Notes: generated by a model not told the origin, from the sequence alone. A stretch of 64,000 bases of DNA from Bradyrhizobium archetypum (GCF_013114835.1 NZ_JAAVLW010000003.1:744001-808000), one strand, 5' to 3'; positions 16,688 through 28,553 are shown, counted from the stretch's first letter. A program made the numbers and translations.

Positions 16688-17653
16688 CTATTCAGCCGCA
16701 GCGCGATCGCTCGCGCGCAAAGCCAGGAAACGTTCGGCCTCAAGCGCCGCCATGCAGCCAAGGCCGGCGGCCGTGACCGCCTGCCGGTAGGTCTCATCGG
16801 CAACGTCGCCGGCGGCGAACAGGCCGGGCATCGAGGTCGCGGTCGAGTTCGGCGCCACCTCGACATAGCCGGAGGTTTTCAGCTTGATTTGGCCTTTGAC
16901 GAGATCGGTCGCCGGCGCGTGGCCGATGGCGATAAAGACGCCGTCGGCCGGCACTTCCTTCAGCGCGCCGGTCTTGACGTTCTTCAGGCGCACATGGGTG
17001 ACCTTGGTCGGGTTCTCGGTGCCGCAGATCTCGTCGATCGCCGAGTCCCAGGCCACCTTGATCTTGGGATTCTTGAACAGGCGGTCCTGCAGGATGCGCT
17101 CGGCGCGGAAATGGTCGCGGCGATGCACGATCGTCACCTGGGACGCGAAGTTGGTCAGGAACAGCGCTTCCTCGACCGCGGTGTTGCCGCCGCCGACCAC
17201 GATCACTTCCTTGCCGCGGTAGAAGAAGCCGTCGCAGGTCGCGCAGGCCGAAACGCCGAAGCCCTTGAATTTTTCCTCCGAGGGAATGCCGAGCCAGCGC
17301 GCCTGGGCGCCGGTGGCGAGGATCACCGTCTCTGCCAGATAGACGTCGCCGCTGTCGCAGGTCAGCCGGAACGGGCGCTGCGCTAATTCGAGCTTGTTGA
17401 CGAAATCGGTGACGATCTTGGTGCCGACATGGGCGGCCTGCTTCTCCATTTGCTCCATCAGCCAGGGGCCCTGGATCACGTCGGCAAAGCCCGGATAGTT
17501 TTCGACGTCGGTTGTGATGGTGAGCTGTCCGCCGGGCTGGATGCCCTGGATCAGCACCGGCTCCAGCATCGCACGCGCCGCGTAGATCGCCGCGGTGTAG
17601 CCGGCTGGGCCGGAACCGATAATGACGACCTTGGCATGGATAGGCGCAGGCAT
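16688..17653 (-). CDS. trxB: Thioredoxin-disulfide reductase
   Basis: Reduces thioredoxin with NADPH. It has 321 residues with two Rossmann domains: FAD-binding VVIIGSGPAGYTAAIYAARA at the N-terminus, and NADPH-binding VIVVGGGNTAVEEALFLTNF. The redox-active pair is in SACATCDGFFYRG (CATC). The C-terminal FAD motif is GLFAAGDVADETYRQAVTAA. Length and all key residues are normal. It shares a strand with lsrB, which begins two bases beyond its stop. Its promoter lies in the 280-base gap shared with the divergent Lrp-type gene. Confidence 0.97.
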   Translation of the reverse strand: MPAPIHAKVVIIGSGPAGYTAAIYAARAMLEPVLIQGIQPGGQLTITTDVENYPGFADVIQGPWLMEQMEKQAAHVGTKIVTDFVNKLELAQRPFRLTCDSGDVYLAETVILATGAQARWLGIPSEEKFKGFGVSACATCDGFFYRGKEVIVVGGGNTAVEEALFLTNFASQVTIVHRRDHFRAERILQDRLFKNPKIKVAWDSAIDEICGTENPTKVTHVRLKNVKTGALKEVPADGVFIAIGHAPATDLVKGQIKLKTSGYVEVAPNSTATSMPGLFAAGDVADETYRQAVTAAGLGCMAALEAERFLALRASDRAAAE

Positions 17654-17933
17654 CGGCGGATCCCTCTCTTATTCGGGGCTTTGTCTTGACTGAGCAGAAA
17701 GCGCCCGGGAGGAGGTCGCGGCGGCGCTGAAAGTGTCAAATCCAAGTCTAAGATATCTGGGTAGCTATGCAAGAATTGCAATTCATCCCAGCGAATTTTC
17801 CCCGGAACTGAATTCACAATTGCGAAAAGTGACGCCGAACGCGCAATAAAATTGCGCAAGTCACATGGCGTGCGCTAAGAGAGTTGCCAGTAAGGCCTGC
17901 CAAGCGGCCGCAGAATTAGGGAATCCGACGCGC

Positions 17934-18413
17934 GTGTCGAAGAATCTTGACGAAATCGACCTCAAAATCCTGGCCGAGATTCAGGCCGATGGCCGAATCA
18001 CCAACGTGGAACTGGCCAAACGCGTCGGCATTTCCCCGCCTCCCTGCCTGCGCCGGGTCCGCACCCTGGAGGAAGAGGGCTACATCCAAGGCTATCGTGG
18101 GCTTCTGGATCCGCGCCGGCTCGGCTTCGACGTCACCGTGTTTGCGTCCGTCCATCTGTCCAGTCAGGCGGACGCGGATTTGCGCGCGTTCGAGGATTTC
18201 GTCCGGGGCGAGCCCCTGGTGCGGGAATGCTGGATGTTGTCGGGCGAGGTGGACTTCATCCTCAAATGCGTCGCGCCTGACATGGCGACGTTCCAGGATT
18301 TCGTCACGCACCTGACGGCGGCGCCGCACGTGCGCAATGTCAGGACGTCATTGGTGCTGCACAATTCAAAATATGAAGCGGCGGTGCCGCTCGATGCGAA
18401 GGCGGTGGGCTAG
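17934..18413 (+). CDS. Lrp/AsnC family transcriptional regulator
   Basis: A 159-residue Lrp-type regulator. The N-terminal helix-turn-helix reads DEIDLKILAEIQADGRITNV, then ELAKRVGISPPPCLRRVRTL. The RAM/ligand domain follows (ADADLRAFEDFVRGEPLVRE; GEVDFILKCVAPDM). The start is set at GTG 17934 (SKNLDEIDLK) with AGGGAA upstream; the frame is open to an ATG at 17865 that has no ribosome binding site. Divergent from trxB. Likely controls amino-acid metabolism, but the target and effector are not visible. Confidence 0.9.
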   Translation: MSKNLDEIDLKILAEIQADGRITNVELAKRVGISPPPCLRRVRTLEEEGYIQGYRGLLDPRRLGFDVTVFASVHLSSQADADLRAFEDFVRGEPLVRECWMLSGEVDFILKCVAPDMATFQDFVTHLTAAPHVRNVRTSLVLHNSKYEAAVPLDAKAVG

Positions 18414-18487
18414 TCATTCCGGGGCGCGAAGCGAACCCGGAATCTCGAAATTCCGGGTTCGATGCTTTCGCATCGCCCCCGAATGAC
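18413..18487. repeat. Extragenic palindromic repeat, GTCATTCCGGG family
   Basis: Starts on the last base of the Lrp stop codon with GTCATTCCGGGGCGCGAAGC and ends GCCCCCGAATGAC. The core CCCGGAATCTCGAAATTCCGGG is shared with 13730-13810 and 40981-41074. Confidence 0.88.
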
Positions 18488-18517
18488 GAGTTTGCGTAAG
18501 CAGCGCTCGTTTTCGTC

Positions 18518-18928
18518 TCACTTCTTCCGCATCGCGTCGACGCTGATCGGCCCGCCGCCGGCGGTCGACAGATACAGGCAGGCGAAGCAGAACAGGATCG
18601 CAGCCGTGCCGCCATTGAGCAGCGGCAGGAACACCGGCTTGGCCGGATCCTTGAACATGTGGCCGATGAAATAGGCGAAGGCCATTTCACCGGACAGGAT
18701 GAACGCCGTGATGCGCGTGAACAGGCCGATCATCAAGAGCGCGCCAAGCACCAGTTCGAGCGCGCCGGCCGTCGTGATCAGCGGCGGGATGTTGGCGAAA
18801 TAGGGAAGCACCGGAAACTTGAAGATCTTGGCGACGCCGTACTGAAACAGCAGCAGCCCGGTAATGAAGCGAAACAGGCTCAGCGCGGTCGGCTCCCATT
18901 TCGCGAGCACCTTGTCGAATTGGTCCAT
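18518..18928 (-). CDS. DoxX family membrane protein
   Basis: A 136-residue, four-helix inner-membrane protein of the DoxX/SURF4-like group. Marks are LSLFRFITGLLLFQYGVAKI, LITTAGALELVLGALLMIGL, and GEMAFAYFIGHMFKDPAKPV, which holds the conserved Ala/Phe and charged loop. Relatives act in sulfur or redox reactions at the membrane, but the role of this branch is unknown. Single gene, with a small dyad 23 bases upstream of the start. Confidence 0.85.
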   Translation of the reverse strand: MDQFDKVLAKWEPTALSLFRFITGLLLFQYGVAKIFKFPVLPYFANIPPLITTAGALELVLGALLMIGLFTRITAFILSGEMAFAYFIGHMFKDPAKPVFLPLLNGGTAAILFCFACLYLSTAGGGPISVDAMRKK

Positions 18929-18950
18929 GTCATTGTCCCCCTGGTTGGCA

Positions 18951-18964
18951 CGCTAGAACTAGCG
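18951..18964. promoter_or_regulatory. Perfect dyad upstream of doxX-like gene
   Basis: CGCTAG, AA, CTAGCG lies 23 bases before the DoxX start. Position suits an operator or a 5'-UTR hairpin. Confidence 0.35.
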
Positions 18965-19141
18965 TCACGAGATTACACGGTGTTGTCGAATCACGTGTGA
19001 TGCCGACACAACACCTTCGAAATTGAATCATTCCCCTTCACGTCGCCGTTTCGCGACGTGGTCGCGATTGCAGCGCAACAAGATGTCGCTCCGGCGGCTT
19101 GGAGCCCGTCGCTCATCGCCGTGGAACGACGAGATTTCGCG

Positions 19142-19184
19142 GCCGATCCGGTTAGTTATATTCTATAACCATTAGCCGGGATCG
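19142..19184. other. Large compound hairpin of unknown role
   Basis: Outer stem CCGATCCGG (19142-19150) with CCGGGATCGG (19175-19184). The AT-rich inner dyad is GTTATA (19154-19159), TTC, TATAAC (19163-19168). It lies in the 466-base gap between doxX and greA, where no gene was found. The local AT core stands out from GC-rich surroundings. Confidence 0.45.
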
Positions 19185-19239
19185 GATATTCCGAAACGTG
19201 CCGCATCACCATTCACAATCCTGTCAGCACGGCAGCAAA

Positions 19240-19267
19240 CAAAAAAGCCGCGTCGAGAAAGCGGCTT
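19240..19267 (-). terminator. Terminator of greA
   Basis: On the minus strand AAGCCGC, loop, GCGGCTT followed by TTTT, about 130 bases past the greA stop. Confidence 0.7.
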
Positions 19268-19298
19268 TGTCGCAACAGTAGCTTGCAGGTGACTACAG

Positions 19299-19343
19299 CA
19301 CGATCCGGAAAGGTCGTTACCGGTTTTCCGAAGAGATCATGCT
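19299..19343. repeat. GATCCGGAAA dispersed repeat
   Basis: CACGATCCGGAAAGGTCG and ACCGGTTTTCCGAAGAGATC form an imperfect palindrome. A close copy lies at 43416-43460 before rpoD. Confidence 0.8.
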
Positions 19344-19394
19344 CTGGTCAGAGAGATGGAGCGGGATGACGATTCCAACAATCGCCATCGCGCG

Positions 19395-19871
19395 CTAGCG
19401 CCACTCGACCTTGGTGATCTCGTAAGCCTTGGCGCCGCCGGGTGCCATCACTTCGACGGTGGTGCCCTTTTTCTTGCCGATCAGGGCGCGGGCGAGCGGC
19501 GAAGTGATCGAGATGCGGCCCTTCTTGGCGTCGGCCTCGACTTCGCCGACGATCTGCCACACCGCCTTCTTCTCGGTGTCCTCGTCGACCAGCGTGACGG
19601 TCGCACCGAACTTGACGGTGTCGCCGGACAGTTTCGAGATGTCGATGATGTCGGCGCGCGCGAGCTTGTCTTCGAGCTCGGCAATGCGGCCTTCGTTGTG
19701 CGACTGCTCTTCCTTGGCTGCGTGATATTCCGCATTCTCGGACAGGTCGCCATGCGAGCGCGCCTCGGCAATATGCTCGATGATGCGCGGACGCTCCACC
19801 GACTGGCGCTGCTTCAGCTCAAGCTCCAGGGCGGCATAGCCGCTCGCAGTCATCGGAACCTTATCCATCAT
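19395..19871 (-). CDS. greA: Transcription elongation factor GreA
   Basis: 158 residues, standard length. The N-terminal coiled-coil reads [20 protein letters not shown] and contains the acidic tip ([13 protein letters not shown], with the catalytic Asp/Glu region near DLSENAEY). The C-terminal FKBP-like domain has [20 protein letters not shown] and ends [10 protein letters not shown]. It rescues backtracked RNA polymerase by stimulating transcript cleavage. It follows carB on the same strand after a 217-base gap holding a GC hairpin (19990-20007) without a T-run, so it may have its own promoter. Confidence 0.96.
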   Translation of the reverse strand: MMDKVPMTASGYAALELELKQRQSVERPRIIEHIAEARSHGDLSENAEYHAAKEEQSHNEGRIAELEDKLARADIIDISKLSGDTVKFGATVTLVDEDTEKKAVWQIVGEVEADAKKGRISITSPLARALIGKKKGTTVEVMAPGGAKAYEITKVEWR

Positions 19872-20088
19872 CTCTTCCGTCCTTCCATCATGCGGGCTCG
19901 CCCGGGGGCGCCAGCGCGCACGAGGTCTTTCTAGATTTCGATTCGGGCTTTCGTGGCCCCGATATGAGCCCGCCAGCCTATTAATTTTTCGGCCCCGTCG
20001 GGGGCCGATTCAACATGCAAACGAGCGGTGAGTTCCAGCCATACGGCCGTCTTGCCAATCGCTTAGCGGGCATTTACCCGGCCAACGA

Positions 20089-23553
<3,465 letters not shown>

Positions 23554-23577
23554 CAGCTCTCAGACTGGAAATCGGGC

Positions 23578-23609
23578 ACAAAAAAAGGGCGCGCATGCTG
23601 CGCGTCCCC
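23578..23609 (-). terminator. Terminator/attenuator-like hairpin 25 nt before carB
   Basis: On the minus strand GGGACGCGCAGCATGCGCGCCC is followed by seven T. A second small hairpin (GGTCT AA AGACC) lies upstream. It may end the tRNA-Cys-like transcript or attenuate carB. Confidence 0.6.
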
Positions 23610-23774
23610 TAAGCCAAGAGCGCGGGTCACCCTCGCGCGCGGGGTGGTCTTTAGACCAGATTCCGCACCCGCGAAACCCCCAAAAACGGGCCATCAACGG
23701 GGAAATTCAGGGATTTGGCGCTCGGTTCGCCTTTGCTCTGCGAGCTATGGCGGGACAGCCTTCGCAGCGAAGGC

Positions 23775-23850
23775 TGGAGGCCCGGCCTGGATTTGAACCA
23801 GGATAAAGAGCATTGCACTGCTCCCGCGTCGACGCTTCCGCCACCGGGCC
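23775..23850 (-). tRNA. Unusual tRNA-Cys-like gene (GCA), abnormal anticodon loop
   Basis: A 76-base cloverleaf with a perfect 7-bp acceptor stem (GGCCCGG with CCGGGCC), U73 and encoded CCA, and a perfect T arm (CCTGG-TTCAAAT-CCAGG). U73 and a GCA triplet point to cysteine. The anticodon stem GGAGC/GCTCT leaves an 8-base loop, AGTGCAAT. If the A-T pair also closes, the loop is 6 bases; a normal 7-base loop cannot be drawn. The D stem is only 3 bp and the D loop reads GT where G18 G19 are expected. A perfect hairpin (AGCCTTCGC, T, GCGAAGGCT on the minus strand) directly follows the CCA end. Either an aberrant but working tRNA or a decayed one. Confidence 0.7.
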
Positions 23851-23930
23851 ACGGCGATCATCGCCGATCACGGCGGGGTGAACCATCCTTACTGCGTTTT
23901 AGGGTTAACAACCTTAGGGCGCGCCGCGCC

Positions 23931-24635
23931 TCAATTGCGTTGGAAAGCGTGCCGCGCCACGAAGGTCATCCGCCACGGATTGTGGCCGACGTTCTGGTGC
24001 GCGCGCGAGGCGGCAAATCCGGCGGCGGCGAGCTTATCGATCATCTCGCGCTCGCTGTAGCGCTGCAGCCCAACGCGCGTGCGCAACTGCCGGTAATCCG
24101 ACAGCGCCGTACTCGCAAGTCCGTAGAGGGCGTCCTTGAGGAAGCCGTGGGAGCGTGCAAATTTCAAGAGCGCCAGCACGTCCCGGAGCATGCCGACCTC
24201 GGGGCGCAGGATGTCGCCGAGCACCAGGCGGCCGTTCGGCTTCAACAGCCGGCGAATGACGGCAAACGCCGAATCCAGTTCCTCCGCCGTCATGTATTGC
24301 GCGACCGAATTCATCACGACGAGATCGACCGAGGTTTCCGCCATTCGCGTCAGATCCTCGAGCGAGCGGACGCGGATCTTGGTGTTCGGCGCGAAGCGCG
24401 CGATCAGCCGGCCACGGACGCCGGGTGCCGGTTCGGCCAGATAAAGCTTGCCGCAGGCGTCGGCAACGCTGGCTGCGGACAGTGCCTCGCCGCAGGCATA
24501 GTCGAGCACCACGGCATCGGGGGAGGCGATGTAGCCGATGATGTCGCGCGCGATGAGCTTAAAATGCAGGTCGCGGTGCAGCTTGCTCGCATAAATCGTA
24601 TGCGTGGAATCGTAATAGTCGATCCATTCATCCAT
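23931..24635 (-). CDS. Class I SAM-dependent methyltransferase
   Basis: A 234-residue Rossmann methyltransferase. Motif I is AVVLDYACGEALSAASVADA (DYACGEA in place of the usual D-x-G-x-G), motif II is LYLAEPAPGV, and motif IV is VDLVVMNSVAQYMTAEEL. It closes with a Trp-containing tail, NPWRMTFVARHAFQRN. The start MDEWIDYYDSTH is preferred over an in-frame ATG six codons upstream. Substrate unknown. Divergent from dps; whether they share a stress signal is not visible, because the EcfG-like promoter points only towards dps. Confidence 0.82.
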   Translation of the reverse strand: MDEWIDYYDSTHTIYASKLHRDLHFKLIARDIIGYIASPDAVVLDYACGEALSAASVADACGKLYLAEPAPGVRGRLIARFAPNTKIRVRSLEDLTRMAETSVDLVVMNSVAQYMTAEELDSAFAVIRRLLKPNGRLVLGDILRPEVGMLRDVLALLKFARSHGFLKDALYGLASTALSDYRQLRTRVGLQRYSEREMIDKLAAAGFAASRAHQNVGHNPWRMTFVARHAFQRN

Positions 24636-24671
24636 GCGTGCAGCGCCCAGCAAGCCTGCGGTTCCGGTATC

Positions 24672-24696
24672 GGAACCGGCGTTAACGTGATGCGTT
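24672..24696 (+). promoter_or_regulatory. EcfG-type general-stress promoter of dps
   Basis: GGAAC (24672-24676), a spacer of exactly 16 bases, then CGTT (24693-24696). This matches the known alphaproteobacterial EcfG consensus GGAAC-N16/17-CGTT. It lies 62 bases before the dps start codon. Confidence 0.65.
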
Positions 24697-24757
24697 AGGT
24701 CGTCCGGCGGTCAATGTCCACTGCCGCCGCTGTCGGTTCCTAACAGGAAGGTGCAAC

Positions 24758-25291
24758 GTGAGCAAAACCAACAACAAATCCGAGAAGGTATCCCCCGACC
24801 TCGACACGCCGACCGACCTGGCTCCGGCTGCGGTAGAGAAGATTTCGGCGTCGCTCAATGTCCTTTTGGCGGACGCCTTCGCGCTTTACCTGAAAACGAA
24901 GAACTTCCATTGGCACGTCAGCGGACGGCATTTCCGCGATTATCACCTGCTGCTCGACGAACAGTCGGAAGCGATCTTCGCCACCACCGACCAGATCGCC
25001 GAGCGGGTGCGCAAGCTCGGCGGCATTACGTTGCGTTCGATCGGCCAGATCGCCAAGCTGCAGACCATCCAGGACAACAACGAGGCCTATGTGCCGCCGC
25101 GCCAAATGCTGCGCGAACTGATGGAAGACAACAAGAAAATGGCGTCGGCGATGCGCAAGGCGCACAAGCTCGCCGACGACAATGAGGACAGGGGCACGGC
25201 CCAATTGCTCGAACTTTTCATCGACGAGACCGAGCGCCGCACCTGGTTCCTGTTCGAGGCCAGCCGCCAGGAAGGCGCCAACGCGGCGTGA
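24758..25291 (+). CDS. dps: Dps-family DNA-protecting ferritin-like protein
   Basis: A 177-residue four-helix-bundle protein that oxidises iron with hydrogen peroxide and shields DNA in stress. The ferroxidase-site motif is KTKNFHWHVSGRHFRDYHLL then LDEQSEAIFATTDQIAERVR, with the conserved His, Asp and Glu ligands. The N-terminal tail is Lys- and Ser-bearing (SKTNNKSEK), as in DNA-binding Dps. Translation starts at GTG after AGGAAG. The EcfG-like promoter upstream predicts general-stress induction. Confidence 0.93.
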   Translation: MSKTNNKSEKVSPDLDTPTDLAPAAVEKISASLNVLLADAFALYLKTKNFHWHVSGRHFRDYHLLLDEQSEAIFATTDQIAERVRKLGGITLRSIGQIAKLQTIQDNNEAYVPPRQMLRELMEDNKKMASAMRKAHKLADDNEDRGTAQLLELFIDETERRTWFLFEASRQEGANAA

Positions 25292-25743
25292 CGCTGCGTA
25301 GGGCGGGCTAGTAGAAGTGTAACCCCCCATTCTCGCGGGGTGGATTACGCTGCACTAATCTGCCCTGCGATCCCTCCGGTTGCCGCACATATGCGCGCCC
25401 GCGCAAAGAAAGTGCTGCGCGATCTCGATAGCCAACTTAAGCGTATCTACGCCCGATCGCTTCTATGATGCGATGCGGCTCGCCATCATCGGTGCCGTCG
25501 GTCGAGCCGATCTGTGCGGTGGTCGATTCACTGTCGCGCATCCTGGAATGCATCAAGACGCTGTGCGCGACCGTTCCGAACGGGCCGATCCGCGAGAAGC
25601 TGGAGATCGAACGCGCAAATCTCGTCATCGACTTTTCGTCGCGCGGATCGCGGCGATGCGGGTTTCGTCAAGCGAGTCGGCGCCGGATGCTGTGGCCAAG
25701 AACAACTTCGCGCGCGCGAGGCGCGGGATGACGGCATCCTATC
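25292..25743. other. Gap with possible remnant ORF
   Basis: A 452-base gap. The most protein-like frame is plus strand 25465-25731 (MMRCGSPSSVPSVEPICAVV, later IREKLEIERANLVIDFSSR), 88 residues, with no ribosome binding site and an Arg-rich tail typical of a frame that has lost its real end. I cannot tell a decayed gene from chance. No RNA gene or repeat was recognised. Confidence 0.3.
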
Positions 25744-26268
25744 TCATCGTTTCCACAGCCGGACCAGCGGCCCATCTTCGCCGCGCACCGGATCGGTCTT
25801 CGGCAGCTTCACTTCCGGGATCGTCTTCAGCGCCTTGGCGTGGTTCTCCGGTGTCGGCCGCGTGATCTGCATCGGCGGTCCCGGCGGATAGGCGCCGACC
25901 ACGCAAAAATCGGGGCTTGCGAACACGCATTGATGCCCGGTGCCGGCAGGCAGGATGGCGACGTCGCCAGGCGTAATCTCGAGTTCCTTGCCGCTGTGAC
26001 CGCCGAACCGGACGCGCGCGCGACCGCGGGCGACGCCGAGCGCCTCGTGCACCGTGGCATGGTAGTGCACATAATCATAAACGCCGTTGCGCCACATCGC
26101 GCCCCAGCCATTGGCGCCGAACAGCCCCTCGATGGTTTTTTCCGGGTGATCGTTCGCAACATCGACCGCGCCCTTGTAAACCAGGAACGGCAGAGGATTG
26201 TTGGGCACGAGGCCGTCGTCCTCGAAGACGAAGGTGATGGGTTCGATATCGGCGCTGACAACGGACAT
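25744..26268 (-). CDS. Cupin-domain protein
   Basis: 174 residues forming a single small beta-barrel. The first metal-binding motif is reduced (VHYHATVHEALGVARGRARV, with two His), and the second is ITPGDVAILPAGTGHQCVFA with one His. This is the G-x5-H-x-H-x3,4-E ... G-x5-P-x-G-x2-H cupin plan. The start MSVVSADIEPITF is chosen over 21 extra codons that read into the repeat region. Enzyme or binding role unknown. Confidence 0.82.
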   Translation of the reverse strand: MSVVSADIEPITFVFEDDGLVPNNPLPFLVYKGAVDVANDHPEKTIEGLFGANGWGAMWRNGVYDYVHYHATVHEALGVARGRARVRFGGHSGKELEITPGDVAILPAGTGHQCVFASPDFCVVGAYPPGPPMQITRPTPENHAKALKTIPEVKLPKTDPVRGEDGPLVRLWKR

Positions 26269-26285
26269 CGTGGCTCTCCGCAGTG

Positions 26286-26372
26286 CGTAGGTGGGCAAAG
26301 CGAAGCGTGCCCACCATTGTGAGCGTGGCACGACATGGTGGGCACGTCGCTAACGCTCCTTTGCCCGCCTAC
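26286..26372. repeat. GTAGG-GGGCAAAGCGAAGCG inverted repeat
   Basis: GTAGGTGGGCAAAGCGAAGC and TGCCCACCA are mirrored by TGGTGGGCA and GCTCCTTTGCCCGCCTAC. It lies just upstream of the cupin start. Confidence 0.8.
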
Positions 26373-26462
26373 AATTCTACGATTCCAACCGACTTTAGCG
26401 CCTCACGTTCCCTTCGGAATCTCGAAAACCGGGCGCGTGGTCGTGCCCGTATTCGGACAGCC

Positions 26463-26588
26463 GTCATGCCCGACCCTCCATCACTCTTCAAAGATGGATG
26501 GCCGGGTCCCGGCTACGCCAAGGCTTTGCCGGGCACTCTAGTGTTAGGCCGGCGTAGCTTCAGCGAAGCCGGCAAGCCCGGCAATGAC
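26463..26588. repeat. GTCATGCCCG... palindromic repeat
   Basis: Starts GTCATGCCCGACCCTCCATC and ends GGCAAGCCCGGCAATGAC, with inner GCCGGGTCCCGGCTACGCC and GGCGTAGCTTCAGCGAAGCC. It lies beside the carA 3' end and is related to repeats at 31906 and 48844. Confidence 0.75.
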
Positions 26589-26599
26589 AAGTGAGCGTC

Positions 26600-27790
26600 C
26601 TAGGCCCGCTTCCTCTGCCGCATCAGGTCCGCAAACCGCTTGAACAGATAGTGCGAGTCGCGCGGGCCGGGCGAGGCTTCCGGATGGTACTGCACCGAGA
26701 ACACCGGCTTGCCCTTGAGCTCGATGCCGCAATTGGAGCCGTCGAACAGCGAGACGTGGGTCTGCGTCGCGCCCTCCGGAAGTGTGTCCTGGTCCACGGC
26801 AAAGCCGTGGTTCATCGAGGTGATCTCCACCTTGCCGGTGGTCTCGTCCTTGACCGGATGATTGGCGCCGTGATGGCCCTGATGCATCTTTTTCGTCTTG
26901 GCGCCGACGGCCAGGCCCAGCATCTGATGACCGAGGCAAATGCCGAAGGTCGGCGTGCCCGACGCGATCACCTCACGGATGACCGGCACGGCATATTTGC
27001 CTGTGGCGGCCGGATCGCCCGGGCCGTTGCTCAAGAAAACGCCGTCCGGCTTCATCGCCAGAATGTCTTCGGCCGACGTCGTCGCCGGCACCACCGTGAC
27101 CTTGCAGCCTTCGCCGGCGAGCAGGCGCAGAATGTTGCGCTTGATGCCGTAGTCGATCGCGACCACATTGAACTCCGGCTCGCTCTGGCGGCCAAAGCCT
27201 TTCTGCCAGGCCCAGGGTGTCTCGTCCCAGGTGAAGCGTTGGCCGGATGTCACCATCGGCACCAGGTCCATGCCCTCGAGGCCCGGCCATTCGCGCGCCT
27301 CTTCCTTCAGCCCGTGCAGATCGAACTCGCCGGTCTTCGAATGGGCGATCACCGCGTTCGGCATTCCCTTGGAACGGATCAGCGCGGTGAGCGCACGGGT
27401 GTCGATGCCGGAGAGGCCGATGATGCCGCGGGCACGCAGCCACTGGTCGAGATGGCGCGTGGCGCGGTAGTTCGATGGATTAGTGATGGCGGTGCGCAGG
27501 ATCACGCCGCGCGCGCCAGGCGTCGCCGCCATGTTCACCGTCTCGATATCCTCGTCGTTGGTACCGACATTGCCGATATGCGGGAAGGTGAAGGTGATGA
27601 GCTGGCCGGCATAGGAGGGATCGGTGAGGATCTCCTCATAGCCGGTCATCGCGGTGTTGAAACAGACCTCGCCGACGGCGTGGCCTTCCGCGCCGAGGCC
27701 AAAGCCCTCCAGCACGGTACCATCGGCAAGCACGAGGAGCGCGGTCGGCTTGTGGTCCGGCCAGGCTGAGGCGTTTTCAGATGTTGTCAT
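26600..27790 (-). CDS. carA: Carbamoyl-phosphate synthase small subunit
   Basis: The glutaminase subunit that hands ammonia to CarB; 396 residues. The N-terminal CPSase_sm_chain domain ([20 protein letters not shown]) is followed by the class I glutamine amidotransferase domain from about 195. The nucleophile Cys is in [16 protein letters not shown], and the His/Glu pair is in [15 protein letters not shown]. All catalytic residues are present. On the same strand as carB but 3 kb away, so each likely has its own promoter. Confidence 0.97.
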   Translation of the reverse strand: MTTSENASAWPDHKPTALLVLADGTVLEGFGLGAEGHAVGEVCFNTAMTGYEEILTDPSYAGQLITFTFPHIGNVGTNDEDIETVNMAATPGARGVILRTAITNPSNYRATRHLDQWLRARGIIGLSGIDTRALTALIRSKGMPNAVIAHSKTGEFDLHGLKEEAREWPGLEGMDLVPMVTSGQRFTWDETPWAWQKGFGRQSEPEFNVVAIDYGIKRNILRLLAGEGCKVTVVPATTSAEDILAMKPDGVFLSNGPGDPAATGKYAVPVIREVIASGTPTFGICLGHQMLGLAVGAKTKKMHQGHHGANHPVKDETTGKVEITSMNHGFAVDQDTLPEGATQTHVSLFDGSNCGIELKGKPVFSVQYHPEASPGPRDSHYLFKRFADLMRQRKRA

Positions 27791-28097
27791 GAGCGCACTT
27801 CATAGTCGCAAGCGCCCCCGCGCGTCAAAGCCGGAAGGGCACGAAAACGGGGGATTCACATGCGTTTACCGCATGTTTGACCGCCGGTTCTGTCGGTCTC
27901 GCGGTTTTGGGGCCAAATCGGCCGGAATCGGACGGCTCGGCTTAACCAATCCGAGCGTGCCCGCGCTTTGCTGCCTCGTCGAGCCGCCGGCACATCACCC
28001 CGATGCCAGTGGCGCGGCCGGCGCAGCCCCTATATAGACGCGGAATCTTCCGATAGACCAAGGGCCTTCCGGCGGCACCATTTTCAGTGAGGCAACC
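27791..28097. other. Divergent promoter region of carA and yqeY
   Basis: A 307-base gap between divergently read carA and yqeY. It must hold both promoters. I see no RNA gene, clear terminator or conserved operator. Confidence 0.4.
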
Positions 28098-28553
28098 ATG
28101 CTGCGCGACGACATCAACAACGCGGTCAAGGAGGCTATGAAGGCCAAGGACGAGCGCAAGCTCTCCACGCTGCGCATGGTCAATTCGACCATCAAGAACG
28201 CCGACATCGACGCGCGCGGGCAGGGCAAGCCGCCACTCTCCGATGCCGATCTGCTTGGCCTCTTACAGAAGATGATCAAGCAGCGCCAGGAATCGGTCGA
28301 GCTCTACGACAAGGGCGGCCGCGCCGAGCTTGCCGCGCAGGAGCGCGAAGAGATCGCCGTCATTTCCGCCTATCTGCCCAAGCAGATGTCCGACGACGAG
28401 GTGGAGGCTGCGATATCGGCCGCGATCGCCGAGACCGGCGCCGCCGGCATGAAGGACATGGGCAAGGTGATCGGCGTGCTGCGCGCTAAGTTTGCCGGCC
28501 AGATGGATTTCGGCAAGGCCAGCGGCATGGTGAAGGCGGCGCTGTCAGGCTAG
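28098..28553 (+). CDS. GatB/YqeY domain-containing protein
   Basis: A 151-residue helical protein equal to the YqeY family, related to the tail domain of amidotransferase subunit GatB. Family blocks are DDINNAVKEAMKAKDERKLS, LRMVNSTIKNADIDAR, and the C-terminal MGKVIGVLRAKFAGQMDFGK. It may bind tRNA or act on amidated substrates, but function is not settled. In many Alphaproteobacteria this gene sits between carA and dnaG-rpoD; here carA is adjacent, but dnaG lies 12.6 kb away. Confidence 0.93.
   Translation: MLRDDINNAVKEAMKAKDERKLSTLRMVNSTIKNADIDARGQGKPPLSDADLLGLLQKMIKQRQESVELYDKGGRAELAAQEREEIAVISAYLPKQMSDDEVEAAISAAIAETGAAGMKDMGKVIGVLRAKFAGQMDFGKASGMVKAALSG

Noticed and set aside
26380..26420. 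EcfG-like site (GGAAC ... GGTT) on the minus strand before the cupin gene
   Set aside because: The downstream element reads CGGTT rather than CGTT at the allowed spacing; too weak.
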